Positions 40,478 to 48,956 are shown, counted from the first letter of the stretch. The stretch: DNA of 64,000 nt from Agromyces mediolanus (GCF_014648575.1 NZ_BMRJ01000001.1:1313421-1377420); one strand, 5' to 3'. Numbers and translations: made by a program. The notes: generated by a model from the letters alone, not told the origin.

Positions 40478-41499
40478 CCGGCGCGCGGCCGGGGCGCACC
40501 GCGATCCCGCCGGACCCCGCGTCCGCCGACGGCACCGCGGCGCCCGCGGTCGTCGTCGCGGTCGACGGCGGCGGCTCGAAGACCGATGCCATCGCCCTCT
40601 CGCTCGACGGCCGGGTCGTCGCCCGCCGTCGCGGCGGGGGGTCGAGCCCGCACTTCGACGGCCTCGCCAGCTCGGTCGAGACGATCGACGCGCTCATCGG
40701 CGAGGTGTCCGGGGGTGCCCCGGTCGCGCAGGCGAACCTGTACCTCTCGGGGCTCGACCTCGACCGCGAGCTCGACGAGTTCCGCGCCGAGCTCGCCGGG
40801 CGCCGGTGGGCGGGCCCGTCGACGGTCGTGGCGAACGACCTTTTCGCGCTGCTCCGGGCCGGCACCGACGAGCCCGACGCGGTCGTCGTCGTGTGCGGCA
40901 CGGGGGTGAACGCGGCCGGGGTGCGCGCCGACGGCCGGGTCGTGCGGTTCCCGTCGTTGGGGGCGATCTCCGGCGACTGGGGCGGCGGATCGGGGCTCGG
41001 TGCCGAGGCGCTGTGGCACGCCGCCCGCGACGCCGACGGGCGGGGCCCCGCGACGTGGCTCACCGGCGCGATCCTCGAACTGCTGCAGCTCGACTCGGTG
41101 CAGGAGCTCATCGAGCAGCTGCACTTCGGCCAGCGTCAGGAGAGCTCGCTCGCCGTGCTCGCGCCGCTCGTCTTCGAGGCGGCCCGCCGGGGCGACGCGG
41201 TCGGCGCGTCGCTCGTCGCCCGGCAGGCCGAGGAGATCGTCGCGTTCGCCCGGGCGTGCCTCGTGCGCCTCGAACTCCTCGACCGGCCGGTGCCGATCGT
41301 GCTCGGCGGCGGCATCCTCGCGGCCCGCGACCCGCTGCTGCTCGAACCGATCGAGCGCGGCCTCACCGGGATCGCCCCGCTGGCGACGCTCGCGATCGTC
41401 GAGCAGCCGCCCATCGTGGGCGCCGCGCTGCTCGCACTCGCGAGCGCCGGGGCGGGGGAGGAGGCGCTCGCGCGGGCGCGGACGGCGCTGGCCGGATGA
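40474..41499 (+). CDS. BadF/BcrA-type sugar kinase (N-acetylglucosamine kinase-like)
   Basis: A 341-residue ASKHA-fold kinase. Phosphate-1 loop VVVAVDGGGSKTDAIAL (near residue 30), VVVVCGTGVNAAG as the second phosphate loop, GDWGGGSGLGAEALWHA, and IVLGGGILAARD as the adenosine loop. The family includes GlcNAc and glucosamine kinases. The GTG start overlaps the GH4 stop by GTGA and follows CTGGAG, so the two are coupled. It may phosphorylate the imported disaccharide for GH4, or the released monosaccharide. Confidence 0.85.
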   Translation: MTGARPGRTAIPPDPASADGTAAPAVVVAVDGGGSKTDAIALSLDGRVVARRRGGGSSPHFDGLASSVETIDALIGEVSGGAPVAQANLYLSGLDLDRELDEFRAELAGRRWAGPSTVVANDLFALLRAGTDEPDAVVVVCGTGVNAAGVRADGRVVRFPSLGAISGDWGGGSGLGAEALWHAARDADGRGPATWLTGAILELLQLDSVQELIEQLHFGQRQESSLAVLAPLVFEAARRGDAVGASLVARQAEEIVAFARACLVRLELLDRPVPIVLGGGILAARDPLLLEPIERGLTGIAPLATLAIVEQPPIVGAALLALASAGAGEEALARARTALAG

Positions 41500-41563
41500 C
41501 CCGGCTGGACACCGCGTATAGCCGACGCCTGGACGATGGTCAAGGAGGCCTGCTGAGCGGTCA

Positions 41564-41576
41564 TAGACTGTGGGCG
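41564..41576 (+). promoter_or_regulatory. -10 box of mqo, probable leaderless start
   Basis: TAGACT (41564-41569), then 6 nt, then GTG at 41576. No ribosome binding site precedes this start codon. Confidence 0.55.
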
Positions 41577-43054
41577 TGACTTCAGAGGAAACCGTCGACG
41601 TCGTGCTGATCGGCGGGGGCATCATGAGCGCGACGCTCGGCTCCCTCATCTCCCGGCTCCAGCCGGACTGGAGCATCCGCGTGTACGAACGCCTCGGCGA
41701 GGTCGCGCAGGAGTCCTCCAACGCGTGGAACAACGCGGGCACCGGCCACGCCGCGCTCTGCGAGCTGAACTACATGCCCGAGGCGGCCGACGGCACGGTC
41801 ACGCCCGAGAAGGCCGTCTCGATCAACGAGCAGTTCCAGATCAGCCGCCAGTACTGGGCCTACCTCGTCGAGCAGGGCGAGCTGCCCGAGCCGCGCAACT
41901 TCATCAACTCGACCCCGCACATGACCTTCGTGCACGGGGCGGCGAACATCGAGTACCTGCGCAAGCGCGTCGCCGCGCTCGCCGACCAGCCGCTGTTCGC
42001 CGACCTCGAGTACACCGAGGACCTCGAGCGCATCGCCGAGTGGACCCCGCTGCTCGCGAAGAAGCGCCACCCGAAGCAGAAGGTCGCGGCGACGCGCATC
42101 GCCGCCGGCACCGACGTCGACTTCGGCGCGCTCACCCGCTACCTCTTCGACGACCTCGAGCGCCGCGGCGGCGAGGTCAACGTGAACCACCAGGTCACCC
42201 GGCTGAAGCGCCGCAAGGACGGCACCTGGCACCTGAAGCTCCGCCACCTCGTCGGCGGCACCCCGAAGACCGTCAACGCCCGCTTCGTCTTCGTCGGAGC
42301 CGGCGGCGGCGCGCTCGCGCTGCTGCAGCACTCCGGCATCCCCGAGATCAAGGGCTTCGGCGGCTTCCCGATCTCCGGCCAGTTCCTGCGCACGACCGAC
42401 CCCAAGATCGTCGCGCAGCACCAGGCCAAGGTCTACGGCAAGGCCGCGGTCGGCGCTCCGCCGATGTCGGTGCCGCACCTCGACACCCGCGTCGTCGACG
42501 GTGAGACGGCCCTGCTGTTCGGCCCCTACGCGGGCTTCACGCCGAAGTTCCTGAAGACCTCGACCTGGTTCGACCTGCCGTTCTCGGTGCGGCTGCACAA
42601 CCTCGGACCGATGCTGCAGGTCGCGTTCCGCAACTTCGATCTCGTGAAGTACCTCGTCGGCGAGCTGCTCGCGAACCGCGAGAAGAAGATGCAGGCGCTG
42701 CGCGAGTTCATGCCGACCGCGAAGACGGGCGACTGGGAGCTCATCACGGCCGGCCAGCGCGTGCAGGTCATGAAGAAGGACGGCGCGAAGGGCGGCGTGC
42801 TGCAGTTCGGCACCGAGGTCATCACGGGCGCCGACGGCACGATCGCCGGCCTGCTCGGCGCCTCGCCCGGCGCCTCGACCGCCGCGCCGATCATGCTCGA
42901 GCTGCTCGGACGCTGCTTCCCCGAGCGCATGGCCGAGTGGGAGCCGAAGATCCGCGAGATGGTGCCGAGCTACGGCACCCGGCTGTCCGACGACCCCGAG
43001 CTCGCGGCAGCCAGCCTCGCGGCGACGGCGAAGGCGCTGCACCTCAGCGCCTGA
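41576..43054 (+). CDS. mqo: Malate:quinone oxidoreductase
   Basis: Peripheral membrane FAD enzyme that oxidises malate to oxaloacetate and passes electrons to quinone. It has 492 residues. FAD-binding VDVVLIGGGIMSATLGSLIS is at residue 8 onward, followed by SSNAWNNAGTGHAALCELNY and the mid-protein FVFVGAGGGALALL. C-terminal GASPGASTAAPIMLELL is typical of Mqo. GTG at 41576 fits the leaderless promoter; a GTG 6 bp earlier is the alternative start. Confidence 0.96.
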   Translation: MTSEETVDVVLIGGGIMSATLGSLISRLQPDWSIRVYERLGEVAQESSNAWNNAGTGHAALCELNYMPEAADGTVTPEKAVSINEQFQISRQYWAYLVEQGELPEPRNFINSTPHMTFVHGAANIEYLRKRVAALADQPLFADLEYTEDLERIAEWTPLLAKKRHPKQKVAATRIAAGTDVDFGALTRYLFDDLERRGGEVNVNHQVTRLKRRKDGTWHLKLRHLVGGTPKTVNARFVFVGAGGGALALLQHSGIPEIKGFGGFPISGQFLRTTDPKIVAQHQAKVYGKAAVGAPPMSVPHLDTRVVDGETALLFGPYAGFTPKFLKTSTWFDLPFSVRLHNLGPMLQVAFRNFDLVKYLVGELLANREKKMQALREFMPTAKTGDWELITAGQRVQVMKKDGAKGGVLQFGTEVITGADGTIAGLLGASPGASTAAPIMLELLGRCFPERMAEWEPKIREMVPSYGTRLSDDPELAAASLAATAKALHLSA

Positions 43055-43090
43055 GCGCCGCGGCGCCCTTTCGCCGCCCCTGCCGCTCCG

Positions 43091-43107
43091 ACGGCGCCTT
43101 GCGCCGT
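43091..43107 (+). terminator. Short hairpin after mqo
   Basis: ACGGCGC-CTT-GCGCCGT, perfect 7-bp stem, 36 bp after the mqo stop, no U-tract. Its 3' part overlaps the -35 region of the next promoter. Confidence 0.4.
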
Positions 43108-43137
43108 GCGGGTCGAGCCTGCTAGCCTCGACCCGCA
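43099..43137 (+). promoter_or_regulatory. ABC-F promoter overlapped by an 11-bp inverted repeat
   Basis: TTGCGC (43099-43104), 18-bp spacer and TAGCCT (43123-43128). Perfect inverted arms TGCGGGTCGAG (43107-43117) and CTCGACCCGCA (43127-43137) with a 9-nt spacer flank and overlap the -10. This may be an operator, or a terminator for mqo that also occludes the promoter. Confidence 0.55.
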
Positions 43138-43146
43138 ATGATCTGA
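43138..43146 (+). CDS. Two-codon upstream ORF (Met-Ile-stop)
   Basis: ATG ATC TGA begins 9 nt after the -10 box, so it sits at or within about 3 nt of the predicted 5' end and would be read by leaderless initiation. Its stop codon overlaps the first bases of the terminator stem that follows. A ribosome paused here would cover the 5' arm and prevent termination. The role is inferred from geometry and from known attenuator control of ABC-F resistance genes in other bacteria. Confidence 0.5.
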   Translation: MI

Positions 43147-43200
43147 GCACATCCCTTCGTCCCGCGCCTGAGGCGCCGTCGACATCGGGTGTGCTCTTTT
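43145..43200 (+). terminator. Attenuator terminator in the ABC-F leader
   Basis: Outer stem GAGCACATCC (43145-43154) pairs with GGGTGTGCTC (43187-43196) over 10 bp including one G-U; an inner stem GCGCC-TGA-GGCGC lies at 43164-43176. TTTT follows at 43197-43200. One of only two U-tracted hairpins I found in this GC-rich window, and it stands about 180 bp before the start codon, so it should attenuate transcription. Confidence 0.7.
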
Positions 43201-43382
43201 CGTTGATCGCGACAGCGTTTCGCGCACCCCCACTGTCTCGGCAGATGCCCGGCGGGAGTCATCCCTTCGTCCCGGGGTCGCCCTGTCCGCGACCGTCGAT
43301 CTCCGCACCGCGCCGACGCGCGTGCGGTCTCGGCGCCGCGCCGGCGGCGGCCCCGGGGCATCCTCGCGAACGGGGGTCACCC

Positions 43383-45068
43383 TTGACCGTCCACCACTCC
43401 ACCAACTCCTATCTCCGCGCCGAGCGACTCTCGGCCGGCTACGCGGATCGCGACGTCCTGCGCGATCTCGACTTCACCGTCTGTCCCGGGCAGCGGCTCG
43501 GCCTCATCGGCGAGAACGGCGTCGGCAAGTCCACCCTGCTGCGGGTACTCGCGGGCGAGGCTCCCGCGCAGCTGCAAGCCGACGGCCGACTCACCCGCCC
43601 GGCGCGGATCGGGCTGCTCCTGCAGGAGCTGCCCTTCGCCGACGACGAGCGCATCGACGACGTCATCGAGGCGCGCATCGCCGAGGTGCGCGGCATCGAG
43701 CGCGAGCTGGATGCCGCGGCCGCGGCACTCGTCGAGGCGTCGCCGGCGGCCGAGACCCGCTACGCCGTCGCGCTCGACGCGGCGGAGCGCGCCGAGGTCT
43801 GGTCGGTCGAGGCCCGGCGTGACGAGCTCCTCGACGGGCTCGGCGTCTCCGGCATCGGTCTCGACCGCCGCATCGGCGAGATGTCGGGCGGCCAGCGCAG
43901 CCGCTTCGCGCTCGCCGCCCTCCTGCTCGGCGCGCCCGACGCGCTGCTGCTCGACGAGCCGACGAACCATCTCGACGACGCCGCGGCCGAGTTCCTGGAG
44001 GCGCGCCTGCGCGCCTGGCGGGGTCCGGTGGTTTTCGCCAGCCACGACCGGGAGTTCCTCGACCGGGTCGCGACGGGCCTGCTCGACCTCGACCCCGCGC
44101 AGTCCGCCGCCGGCGTGCCGCTCGACGCCTCGGGCGGCACGGTCTTCGGCGGCTCGTTCAGCGAGTACCTCGAGGCCAAGGCCGACGCGCGCGCGCGGTG
44201 GCAGCGGCAGTACGAGGCGGAGCAGGGCGAGCTGCGGGCGCTCCGCGAGGCCGTGCGCGAGACCGCGCGGAACGTGTCGCACCGGCGGGGCCCCACCGAC
44301 AACGACAAGTTCATCACCAAGTTCAAGCAGGGGCGCACCGATCAGGCGATCGCACGGCGGGTGCACAACGCGGAGCTCCGGCTCGAGACGCTGGAGCGCG
44401 AGCAGCTGCGCAAGCCGCCGGCCGCGCTGGAGTTCGGCGGCATCCCGACGGGGGCGCAGGCGCTCGGCGAGGAGGGGGGACCGCTCATCCAGCTCGATGG
44501 CGCGACGGTCGGCGAGCGGCTGCGGCTCGGGACGTTCCGGGTCGAGGCGCTCGACCGAGTGCTCATCACCGGGGCGAACGGCGCGGGCAAGTCGACGCTG
44601 CTGAGACTCCTGGCGGGTCGCATCGCGCCGGACGACGGTACGGTCCGTCGCCGTCGCGGACTGCGCGTCGGCCTGCTCGAGCAGGACGTCCGATTCGAGG
44701 ACCCGGATGCCTCGCCGCGGGCCCTCTACGAGCGCGTGCTCGGCGAGCAGCGGGCGGCCCTCGTGCCGCTGTCGAGCCTCGGCCTCATGCTCAGGCGGGA
44801 TCTCGACCGTCCGCTCGGCGGACTGTCCGTCGGGCAGCAGCGCCGGCTCGCGCTCGCCCTCGTGATCGCGAAGCCGCCGCACGTGTTCCTGCTCGACGAG
44901 CCGACCAACCACCTCTCGCTCGCGCTCGCCACGGAGCTCGAGGCGGCGCTCGGCGGGTATCCCGGGGCCGTGCTCATCGCGAGTCACGATCGCTGGATGC
45001 GCCGGCGCTGGACGGGGGAGGAGCTGCGGCTCGCCGCCGGCCGGCCGCTCGACCGCGCCGCCGCCTGA
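43383..45068 (+). CDS. ABC-F family ribosome-protection ATPase
   Basis: Soluble protein of 561 residues with two ATPase domains and no membrane segments. Domain 1: Walker A GENGVGKST (near residue 42), MSGGQRSRF, LLLDEPTNHLDD. Domain 2: GANGAGKST, LSVGQQRRL, FLLDEPTNHLS. Between them is a charged linker (YLEAKADARARWQRQYEAEQ onward) that in this family reaches the peptidyl-transferase centre. Members give resistance to ribosome-targeting antibiotics or aid translation. The TTG at 43383 with GGGGGT upstream fits the family length. The leader suggests antibiotic-inducible expression. Confidence 0.88.
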   Translation: MTVHHSTNSYLRAERLSAGYADRDVLRDLDFTVCPGQRLGLIGENGVGKSTLLRVLAGEAPAQLQADGRLTRPARIGLLLQELPFADDERIDDVIEARIAEVRGIERELDAAAAALVEASPAAETRYAVALDAAERAEVWSVEARRDELLDGLGVSGIGLDRRIGEMSGGQRSRFALAALLLGAPDALLLDEPTNHLDDAAAEFLEARLRAWRGPVVFASHDREFLDRVATGLLDLDPAQSAAGVPLDASGGTVFGGSFSEYLEAKADARARWQRQYEAEQGELRALREAVRETARNVSHRRGPTDNDKFITKFKQGRTDQAIARRVHNAELRLETLEREQLRKPPAALEFGGIPTGAQALGEEGGPLIQLDGATVGERLRLGTFRVEALDRVLITGANGAGKSTLLRLLAGRIAPDDGTVRRRRGLRVGLLEQDVRFEDPDASPRALYERVLGEQRAALVPLSSLGLMLRRDLDRPLGGLSVGQQRRLALALVIAKPPHVFLLDEPTNHLSLALATELEAALGGYPGAVLIASHDRWMRRRWTGEELRLAAGRPLDRAAA

Positions 45069-45080
45069 TCGCGCCCGACT

Positions 45081-45118
45081 CAGGGTTGCCCGACTTTCAT
45101 GAACGTCGGGCAACCCTG
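45081..45118 (+). terminator. 14-bp perfect inverted repeat after the ABC-F gene
   Basis: Arms CAGGGTTGCCCGAC and GTCGGGCAACCCTG with a 10-nt loop that contains TTCATGAA. It begins 13 bp after the ABC-F stop and ends about 30 bp before the next promoter. Most likely a terminator, though no U-tract follows. Confidence 0.65.
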
Positions 45119-45164
45119 GGCTGGTGGGGTTGCGGATGTCTCGAAGATATGTTCGAATATGGGC

Positions 45165-46319
45165 ATGCGGTGGAGCGGGCAGGAACTCGAGGTCGAGCAG
45201 GGCTCGACGCTGCCGGGGCTCGCCAAGCTGAGCAGCCTCGTGCGATCGGTGCAGACGCCCGAGTTCGCGGGGGTGACCTTCCACGAGGTGCTCGCGAAGT
45301 CCGCATTGAACAAGGTGCCCGGGTCGTCGTCGATGCCGTTCGGGTGGACGATCAATCCGTACCGCGGCTGTTCGCACGCCTGCGTGTACTGCTTCGCGAG
45401 GCCCACGCACACCTACCTCGACCTCGACGCCGGCGACGACTTCGACCGGCAGATCGTCGTCAAGGTGAACGTCGCCGAGGTGCTGCGCAAAGAGCTGGCG
45501 CGGCCCTCCTGGCGGCACGAGCCGGTCGCCCTCGGCACGAACACCGATCCCTACCAGCGCGCCGAGGGGCGCTACGAGCTCATGCCGGGCATCATCGAGG
45601 CGCTCGCCGACAGCGGCACCCCCATCAGCGTGCTGACGAAGGGCACGCTGCTCCGCCGCGACCTGCCGCTGCTCGCCCGCGCCGCCGAACGGGTCCCCGT
45701 CGACCTCGCGATGTCGATCGCCGTGTACGACCATGAGCTGCAGCAGGCCGTCGAACCCGGCACGCCCAGCACGAAGGCCAGGCTGGCCACGGTCACGGCG
45801 ATCCGCGAGGCGGGCTTCGACTGCACCGTGTTCCTCATGCCGATCCTGCCCGACCTCACCGACACCCGGGCCCACCTCGACGAGGCGCTGCGCCAGATCA
45901 AGGCGGCCGGGGCCACCTCGGTGCTGCACGGGGCGCTGCACCTCCGGCCCGGGGTCAAGCCGTGGTTCATGCAGTGGCTCGAGGTGCACCATCCCCAGCT
46001 CGTGCCGAAGTACCGCTCGATGTACTACGGCACGAACAGCTACGCGCCGAAGGCGTACCGGCAGTGGCTCGGGGCGCGCATCAGGCCGATGATCCGCGCG
46101 CACGGCCTGCGCTACGGCAGCGAAGACCCGGTCACCGGGGGTGTCCGGTCCTCCGCGCTCTCCCCGGCAGGAGGGGCGCGGGCGGCGGGCGCCGGCACGT
46201 GGCCGACGGGATTCGGCAGACCCGCGGGATCGCGGCTCGCCGGAGCGAGACTCGTCGGCACCCGTTCGGCGGGAGGCCCGGCAGACCTCGCTGGCCCCGG
46301 CGGCGACACGCTGTTCTGA
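45165..46319 (+). CDS. Rv2578c-type radical SAM protein
   Basis: A 384-residue member of the actinobacterial radical SAM family typified by Rv2578c; biochemical role unknown. MRWSGQ opens the protein as in that family, then ITFHEVLAKSALNKVP-like sequence, the Fe-S triad in CSHACVYCFARPTH (near residue 70), LGTNTDPYQRAEGRYELMPGI and a TLF-like end (GDTLF). A Gly/Ala/Arg-rich stretch of about 50 residues before the end is an extension. An ATG at 45159 lies 5 nt after TATGTT and could be a leaderless start adding two residues. Confidence 0.88.
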   Translation: MRWSGQELEVEQGSTLPGLAKLSSLVRSVQTPEFAGVTFHEVLAKSALNKVPGSSSMPFGWTINPYRGCSHACVYCFARPTHTYLDLDAGDDFDRQIVVKVNVAEVLRKELARPSWRHEPVALGTNTDPYQRAEGRYELMPGIIEALADSGTPISVLTKGTLLRRDLPLLARAAERVPVDLAMSIAVYDHELQQAVEPGTPSTKARLATVTAIREAGFDCTVFLMPILPDLTDTRAHLDEALRQIKAAGATSVLHGALHLRPGVKPWFMQWLEVHHPQLVPKYRSMYYGTNSYAPKAYRQWLGARIRPMIRAHGLRYGSEDPVTGGVRSSALSPAGGARAAGAGTWPTGFGRPAGSRLAGARLVGTRSAGGPADLAGPGGDTLF

Positions 46320-46416
46320 GCCGCCGATCCGCAGCGCTGCGCCGGCGCGCTGCGGTACTCTCGCTGCAGCCCGTCGGTTTTCCCTGCGCTCGACGGTGCG
46401 TTCGGGAGGTGCGGCG

Positions 46417-47796
46417 ATGACCCATGGGCTGCCGGCACCGTTGACGCGCGCGGCCGAGCATCGGGCGCTCACCAACGCGGGCCACGCCGCCGCCTTCGTC
46501 TGCCTGTCCGTCGGCATCGCCATCGGCATCCTCGCCGGCCTGTACCTGGACTCGGTGAACGGGTGGATCGGCGCCGGCCTCGTCGCGGCGCAGGCGGCCG
46601 CCCTCGCCGTGCACGCGGTGCGGCCGAACCTCGTCACCGGGCTCGTCGCGCTCGCGGCCGGTGCCGCCGTGGTGTTCCTGCTCGTCCCGATGCTGAGCGG
46701 CGCCGGCACGTTCGCCACGACGAACAACAGCATCTCCGCATTGCCGCGGGTCGCCCTCGTCCTCATCGGCGGAGCCGGTGGCGGCACCTGGTCGGCGATC
46801 GGCTGGGCCGGTGCGGGCTGGCTCCTCGGCGAGCTGGCCACGGTCGTCGCCGCGGCGATGGCCGGCACGATCTGGGTGCCGAACCTCGCCGCCGCGTTCG
46901 CGCTCGCGATCGTCGTGCTCGTGCGCGGATTCGACGGTCTGAACCGACGGTACAACGGTCGGGCGCGGCCGGAGCCGACGTCGGGCGGAGAGCCCCCGGC
47001 CGCCGTGATGCGACGGGAGTTCGCGCTGCGCGCCTCCGTCCGCCTGAACGAGCTCGCCCTGGAGCACCTCACCAAGGTCGCCGCCGCCGGGTCGGGGCCC
47101 ATCGACGACCGGCTGCGCCAGGAGATCGACCGCGAGCTGAGCCTCGCGATCGGCCCGGACTGGGCGGCCTCGATCGCCGAACGGGGCGGTGCACGGGCGG
47201 CCAAGTCCACTGGGGCCGCCGGGGCCGCCGGTGTCCTCGCCCCCGAACGCACGGCCGGGCAGACGGGCGGTTCGGTGCTCGACGACGCCCCGGCCGACGG
47301 GCAGCCGGCGCCGCAGCCGCCGAACCGAGCCGGCTCCGAGGTCGAGCGCCGGGGCGGCGAGCGGTCCGCGACCCCGGCCGATGAGGAGCGAGCGGAGCTC
47401 GGGCCGTTCGCGCAGGTGCTGCCGACGGCGCACGAGGCCGCGAGCAACGGCGGCCTGACCGTTCGGGTGAGCGGCGAGCTGGCGCAGCTCGCCCTGCTCG
47501 CACCCGCGCGATTGGACGCCCTCGACGCCGCGGTCGCGCAGTGCCTCGTCAACATCGTCCGCCACGCCGGCGTCTCCTCGGCCGAGGTCATGATCGGCGG
47601 CGGCAGCGACGAGCTCACCGTGGCCGTCATCGACGCGGGGGTCGGCTTCGACGAGTCGCGCGTGCCCGCCGATCGCATCGGGCTGCGCATCTCGATCCGC
47701 GCCCGGGTCGAGCACGAGGGCGGAACCGTGCGGCTCTGGTCGAAACCCGGCGTCGGAACGACGATCGTGCTCACCATGCCGAGGAGCGCGCGATGA
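46417..47796 (+). CDS. Membrane protein with histidine-kinase-type ATPase domain, no phospho-His domain
   Basis: A 459-residue protein with five to six membrane segments in residues 25-180, a helical region, a long Ala/Gly/Pro-rich stretch (about 245-330), and a C-terminal HATPase domain with N box CLVNIVRHAGVSSAEV, DAGVGFD and IGLRISIRARVEHEGG, closest to NarX/DesK kinases. The usual HisKA_3 sequence with ERxRIAxELHD before the ATPase is not seen. GGGAGG precedes the ATG. It overlaps the next gene by ATGA; no response regulator follows. Confidence 0.8.
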   Translation: MTHGLPAPLTRAAEHRALTNAGHAAAFVCLSVGIAIGILAGLYLDSVNGWIGAGLVAAQAAALAVHAVRPNLVTGLVALAAGAAVVFLLVPMLSGAGTFATTNNSISALPRVALVLIGGAGGGTWSAIGWAGAGWLLGELATVVAAAMAGTIWVPNLAAAFALAIVVLVRGFDGLNRRYNGRARPEPTSGGEPPAAVMRREFALRASVRLNELALEHLTKVAAAGSGPIDDRLRQEIDRELSLAIGPDWAASIAERGGARAAKSTGAAGAAGVLAPERTAGQTGGSVLDDAPADGQPAPQPPNRAGSEVERRGGERSATPADEERAELGPFAQVLPTAHEAASNGGLTVRVSGELAQLALLAPARLDALDAAVAQCLVNIVRHAGVSSAEVMIGGGSDELTVAVIDAGVGFDESRVPADRIGLRISIRARVEHEGGTVRLWSKPGVGTTIVLTMPRSAR

Positions 47797-48956
47797 GCGG
47801 GCGGCTCAGCCTCACGCACCAGGAGGCCGATCCGATCGGCGGTGGCACCGCGGCCCCGCTCGTCGCGGTCGGCGCGGGCACGGCGGTCGTGATCTCGATC
47901 GCGTCGACGTTCGCCCACCGGGAGGAGATCGTCTCGCCCTTCGCGGCGGCGCTCGGCATCCTGCTGCTCATCGCCGCGGCGGTGGCGCTGGTGACCGGTA
48001 TCCTGCCCTCGCGGGGCGGCTTCGCCAGCGAACGGGTGTGGCTCGTCGTGACGATCGCCACGGCGGCCGCGGTGGCCGAGTACGTGAGCACCATGGGCAA
48101 CGACGCCGTGCTCTACGACGACTACGGGCCGATCACCATCGGCGTCCTGCTGCTCTGCATGGCCCCGTACGCGAGCTGGGCGGCACTGCTCATCGCCGCG
48201 GGTCTCTCCTCGGGCGTCCTCGCGATCCTCGTGGCGGGCAACGCCGCGGCCGCCGGCACGTCCCAGCCCGTCGCGTCCCTGGTTCTCGTGGGCTCGGTCG
48301 CGATCGTCGCCCTCGCGGCGGCGGGGGCCTCCTATTCGTACTCGATCGTCGGATCGATCCTCCGCTGGCAGCGGGAGGTGAACCGCGAGGCGCTCGAGCA
48401 GGAGGTCGCCGACGACGCGGGAGCGAGCGGATCGCACCAGGGCGTCGGCGGCTCGCCACGCGTGGCCCTCGTGGCGCGAGAGGTGCTGCCCTTCCTCGCC
48501 TCGGTGGTCGCCGCCGAGCGGCTCTCGGTCGCCGACGTCGATCGAGCCCGCGAGCTCGCCGAGGGCGTCCAAGCGGCGATGAAGGCGGGCATCGAGGCGA
48601 CCTGGCTCGACGATCTCGCCGATGCGCTCCGTTCCGGCGGCGCCGGCTCGGGCGTCGAGATGCTGATCGACGATCCCAGCGGCGCGGCGGCCCGACTCTC
48701 GAGCGATCAGCGCACGGCGCTCACCGCGATCGTCTCCTGGCTCGGCGGGAGCACCCGTTCCTCGGAGGTGCGGGTGGCGGTCGTCGAGGGCGCCGGCGAC
48801 GGGCGCATCGAGGTCACCGCCGTCCCGGCGCAGGGACCGCCGCGGCACCGCGACCTCGAGCGCATCGTGGCGATCGCGCGGGCGGTCGGCTTCCGCACCG
48901 AATCGATGATCTCGCGGGAGCGTACGATCGTCGAGTTGAACTATCCCGTCGGCTGA
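47793..48956 (+). CDS. Membrane protein, degenerate relative of the upstream sensor-like protein
   Basis: A 387-residue protein with six to seven membrane segments (residues about 22-190) and a cytoplasmic C-terminal half. The last 90 residues (DQRTALTAIVSWLGG, VRVAVVEGAGDGRIEVTAVP, RIVAIARAVGFRTESM) follow the layout of the upstream ATPase domain, but the Asn box and the DxGxG motif are lost, so ATP binding is doubtful. It is coupled to the upstream gene, and the two probably form a heteromeric membrane sensor. Confidence 0.65.
   Translation: MSGRLSLTHQEADPIGGGTAAPLVAVGAGTAVVISIASTFAHREEIVSPFAAALGILLLIAAAVALVTGILPSRGGFASERVWLVVTIATAAAVAEYVSTMGNDAVLYDDYGPITIGVLLLCMAPYASWAALLIAAGLSSGVLAILVAGNAAAAGTSQPVASLVLVGSVAIVALAAAGASYSYSIVGSILRWQREVNREALEQEVADDAGASGSHQGVGGSPRVALVAREVLPFLASVVAAERLSVADVDRARELAEGVQAAMKAGIEATWLDDLADALRSGGAGSGVEMLIDDPSGAAARLSSDQRTALTAIVSWLGGSTRSSEVRVAVVEGAGDGRIEVTAVPAQGPPRHRDLERIVAIARAVGFRTESMISRERTIVELNYPVG

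Larger units (their letters stand above)
43055..43382 (+). promoter_or_regulatory. 328-bp leader region of the ABC-F gene
   Basis: No gene fits here. From 5' to 3' it holds a short hairpin after mqo, an 11-bp inverted repeat overlapping a -10 box, a two-codon upstream ORF, an intrinsic terminator, and a second copy of CATCCCTTCGTCCCG (first 43150-43164, second 43260-43274). An in-frame ATG at 43245 could extend the ABC-F protein but lacks a ribosome binding site and normal codon use. Confidence 0.7.

Noticed and set aside
41500-41563. Possible small gene or terminator between the kinase gene and mqo
   Set aside because: No frame with a credible start and ribosome binding site and no stable hairpin could be found.
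43191-43382. N-terminal extension of the ABC-F protein from ATG 43245 or earlier
   Set aside because: The extension has no ribosome binding site, atypical composition, and lies across the attenuator repeat; TTG 43383 gives the family length.
45081-45118. Large inverted repeat as an insertion-sequence end or attachment site
   Set aside because: No transposase or integrase nearby, no flanking duplication seen; its place just after the ABC-F gene fits a terminator.
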